From contig NW_026570247.1 in the NCBI RefSeq assembly GCF_019649055.1, positions 248,001 through 312,000 of the forward strand: a stretch of DNA of 64,000 nucleotides. Reading direction: 5' to 3'. Origin of the DNA: Paramacrobiotus metropolitanus (taxonomy: Eukaryota > Tardigrada > Eutardigrada > Parachela > Macrobiotidae). This document shows positions 63,001 through 64,000 of this stretch, in pieces. The position numbers were made by a program, and so were the translations under genes. The notes under the pieces were generated by a model, which saw nothing but the letters and a program-made list of their open reading frames with translations, was not told the origin of the DNA and did not search any database. Position 1 is the stretch's first letter, and every line of letters starts with the position of its first letter.

Positions 63001-63426
63001 TCAACTGAGAGAGAAGGTTGCACACGCTCCGAAAATTCCGATATGCAAAGTTACTGAGCGGCCTTCGTGGTTAAATGAAACCATTCGACCAAACATGCAG
63101 TGGTATGCCAGCTTCACATCAATGACATCATCTTTGGCGTTTCGGATTACCGTATGCGTATTTCGGTCTTCTACGGAGGCTTTATCGAGTAATTTGCGGA
63201 TTTCTCCATTGTTAAGCAAGATGAGGAGATTATTGATGGCTGGTAAATCCAAAACGAAACCGCGATTCACCGCCTCAGAGTAAGCTTCCGGAGTTGGTGA
63301 GGTGCAGCGTGCAAAAAGGGCGGTCTTTGCATCTGTATCAAACCATACAAAACAGACTTTAGTGACTCTGTAACATTTAACCGTACCCGCCTGCGAAACG
63401 AATTCTAATTGAGGAAAATTATCCAT
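63001..63426 (-). CDS. Polinton accessory paralogue 3
   Basis: 141 intact codons from ATG 63426. The layout (Cys-Tyr-Arg-Val-Thr-Lys-Val-Cys, Phe-Asp-Thr-Asp-Ala, then Leu-Asp-Leu-Pro-Ala-Ile-Asn-Asn-Leu-Leu and Arg-Lys-Leu-Leu) can be aligned with the pair at 53119 and 53683, so I place it in the same family with lower certainty. It shares motif A upstream (63506-63530). No known domain. It lies between the BIR gene and the TBP gene at the other side of the element from its relatives. Confidence 0.5.
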   Translation of the reverse strand: MDNFPQLEFVSQAGTVKCYRVTKVCFVWFDTDAKTALFARCTSPTPEAYSEAVNRGFVLDLPAINNLLILLNNGEIRKLLDKASVEDRNTHTVIRNAKDDVIDVKLAYHCMFGRMVSFNHEGRSVTLHIGIFGACATFSLS

Positions 63427-63505
63427 TTTCTGGTGTTGATTAAGTTAATATCTAGCAATGATCATAGCTTTACAAACGAAAGTGAGCTTCCTTAACGTCT
63501 ACAAC

Positions 63506-63530
63506 ATACATTTTCTGGTAGACTTCTGAC
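63506..63530 (-). promoter_or_regulatory. Upstream motif A, copy 4
   Basis: On the minus strand GTCAGAAGTCTACCAGAAAA followed by TGTATGTTGTA. It stands 80-104 bp before the ATG at 63426. The middle matches copy 2 closely. Confidence 0.65.
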
Positions 63531-63547
63531 CATACGATGTCAACTCG

Positions 63548-63946
63548 TTAGCGAGGAGGATGCATAAAACACGGACCATCGATAACGTCACCCGTTGGCC
63601 CTTCCTCCATGTTACAACGGCAATACCCGCCAAAACTGAAGACTTTACGATTCCAGCGTTTAAGTGTCCATTCACTGCAAGAATCTGCTGCTTCCAATAC
63701 TCCGTTGATGAACTGTGTGTCAACAACTGTACGCAAATGATCGCAAAGTGGACGATTAAGTGCATGGTGAACATTGATGTCCTCAAAGGGAAGTAAGTCT
63801 TCCAAACCCAGACCGCAGGCATAACAGTAGATACGCCCCATACCCACACAATAAAAACCTGCTGCCGCTAACTCTGCTGGTTTCAGACCAGGAAAACTCG
63901 AAAAATGGCCAAAAAATGATGCGACGCGCTTATCGTTATTCTGCAT
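63548..63946 (-). CDS. BIR-domain (IAP-like) protein encoded on the Polinton
   Basis: 132 intact codons from ATG 63946. Residues 7-70 form one BIR repeat: Arg-Val-Ala-Ser-Phe at the start, Leu-Ala-Ala-Ala-Gly-Phe-Tyr-Cys near 26-33, and the zinc ligands Cys41, Cys44, His61 and Cys68 with the standard C-x2-C-x16-H-x6-C spacing. BIR proteins bind caspases or IAP antagonists, and insect DNA viruses use them to block apoptosis. There is no RING domain in the remaining 60 residues, which contain extra Cys residues. It has no motif A in view. Capture from a host or viral source is likely. Confidence 0.82.
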   Translation of the reverse strand: MQNNDKRVASFFGHFSSFPGLKPAELAAAGFYCVGMGRIYCYACGLGLEDLLPFEDINVHHALNRPLCDHLRTVVDTQFINGVLEAADSCSEWTLKRWNRKVFSFGGYCRCNMEEGPTGDVIDGPCFMHPPR

Positions 63947-64000
63947 GTTTAAATTGTAAATTAAAGTATAATCTTGATAATCATTTCGCAGCTCAGTAAA

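Larger units (their letters stand above)
52497..64000 (-). mobile_element. Polinton/Maverick (adintovirus-like) element, right end outside the window
   Basis: At least 16 minus-strand genes, no introns, include the defining Polinton set: major capsid protein, penton-like protein, adenain-like protease, packaging ATPase and chromodomain integrase. Protein-primed DNA polymerase B, the remaining hallmark, is not found and should lie beyond the right edge if the element is complete. The structural block (54257-60982) is tightly packed with overlapping stops and starts. Two flanking blocks (52501-54153 and 61327-63946) are spaced and carry repeated upstream motifs. Several genes are out of frame by one base, so the copy is either old or imperfectly sequenced. 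Confidence 0.9.

Noticed and set aside
52497-64000. Element polymerase (protein-primed DNA polymerase B) inside the window
   Set aside because: No frame carries polymerase B motifs; it must be outside the right edge or missing.

Overview
This is nuclear DNA from a small-genome invertebrate, most likely a protostome. GC-rich exons with short GT-AG introns sit in AT-rich spacers crowded with mobile elements. A tardigrade is my best guess from the F-box family, but nothing in the window proves it. No rRNA, tRNA or CRISPR array was seen.

Layout. 1-7.2 kb: mostly non-coding, with a tandem block of ETS-like motifs (2.5-3.0 kb), two opposed pieces of a decayed F-box gene (3.5-4.4 kb), a fold-back array of a CGACA/TGTCG minisatellite (5.2-6.4 kb) and a LINE relic. 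7.2-15.3 kb: one F-box gene copy destroyed twice, first by a CR1/Jockey-like LINE (7378-10852) and then by a 2.6 kb non-autonomous element with about 390 bp terminal inverted repeats and a 6 bp target duplication (12428-15045). 15.3-24 kb: relics (a PEPCK exon, a LINE piece, several hairpin MITEs, a pogo-type transposase N-terminus). 24.3-34.1 kb: a compositionally odd, CCGACC-rich block with two divergent trains of broken ORFs meeting head-to-head near 28.74 kb, which I cannot assign. 34-37 kb: small coding remnants. 37.2-51.5 kb: three full-length members of the F-box family. One is intact (37245-39127). One is on the minus strand with frame breaks (41171-43845). One is intact but carries a whole DIRS-type tyrosine-recombinase retrotransposon in its last intron (44822-51455).

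52.5 kb to the right edge: a Polinton/Maverick (adintovirus-like) element, all genes on the minus strand, running off the window. It carries a double-jelly-roll major capsid protein, a penton-like protein, an adenain-like protease, a packaging ATPase, a chromodomain integrase, a pVI-like basic protein and two small membrane proteins. It also carries two unexpected cargo genes. One is a clear two-repeat TATA-binding protein (TBP) with an acidic tryptophan/phenylalanine-rich repeat tail. The other is a BIR-domain (IAP-like) protein. DNA polymerase B is not in the window.

The most interesting signal is the combination in this element. It has its own TBP, a conserved roughly 35 bp motif 50-115 bp upstream of four genes (the TBP gene and three members of a paralogous family), and a second repeated hairpin-plus-T-run element in three intergenic gaps. 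The capsid genes, by contrast, are packed head-to-tail with ATGA stop/start overlaps. I read this as a possible element-encoded transcription switch with two gene classes, which is an inference. Many single-base frame breaks in the element lie at or near short homopolymers and could be sequence errors rather than decay.
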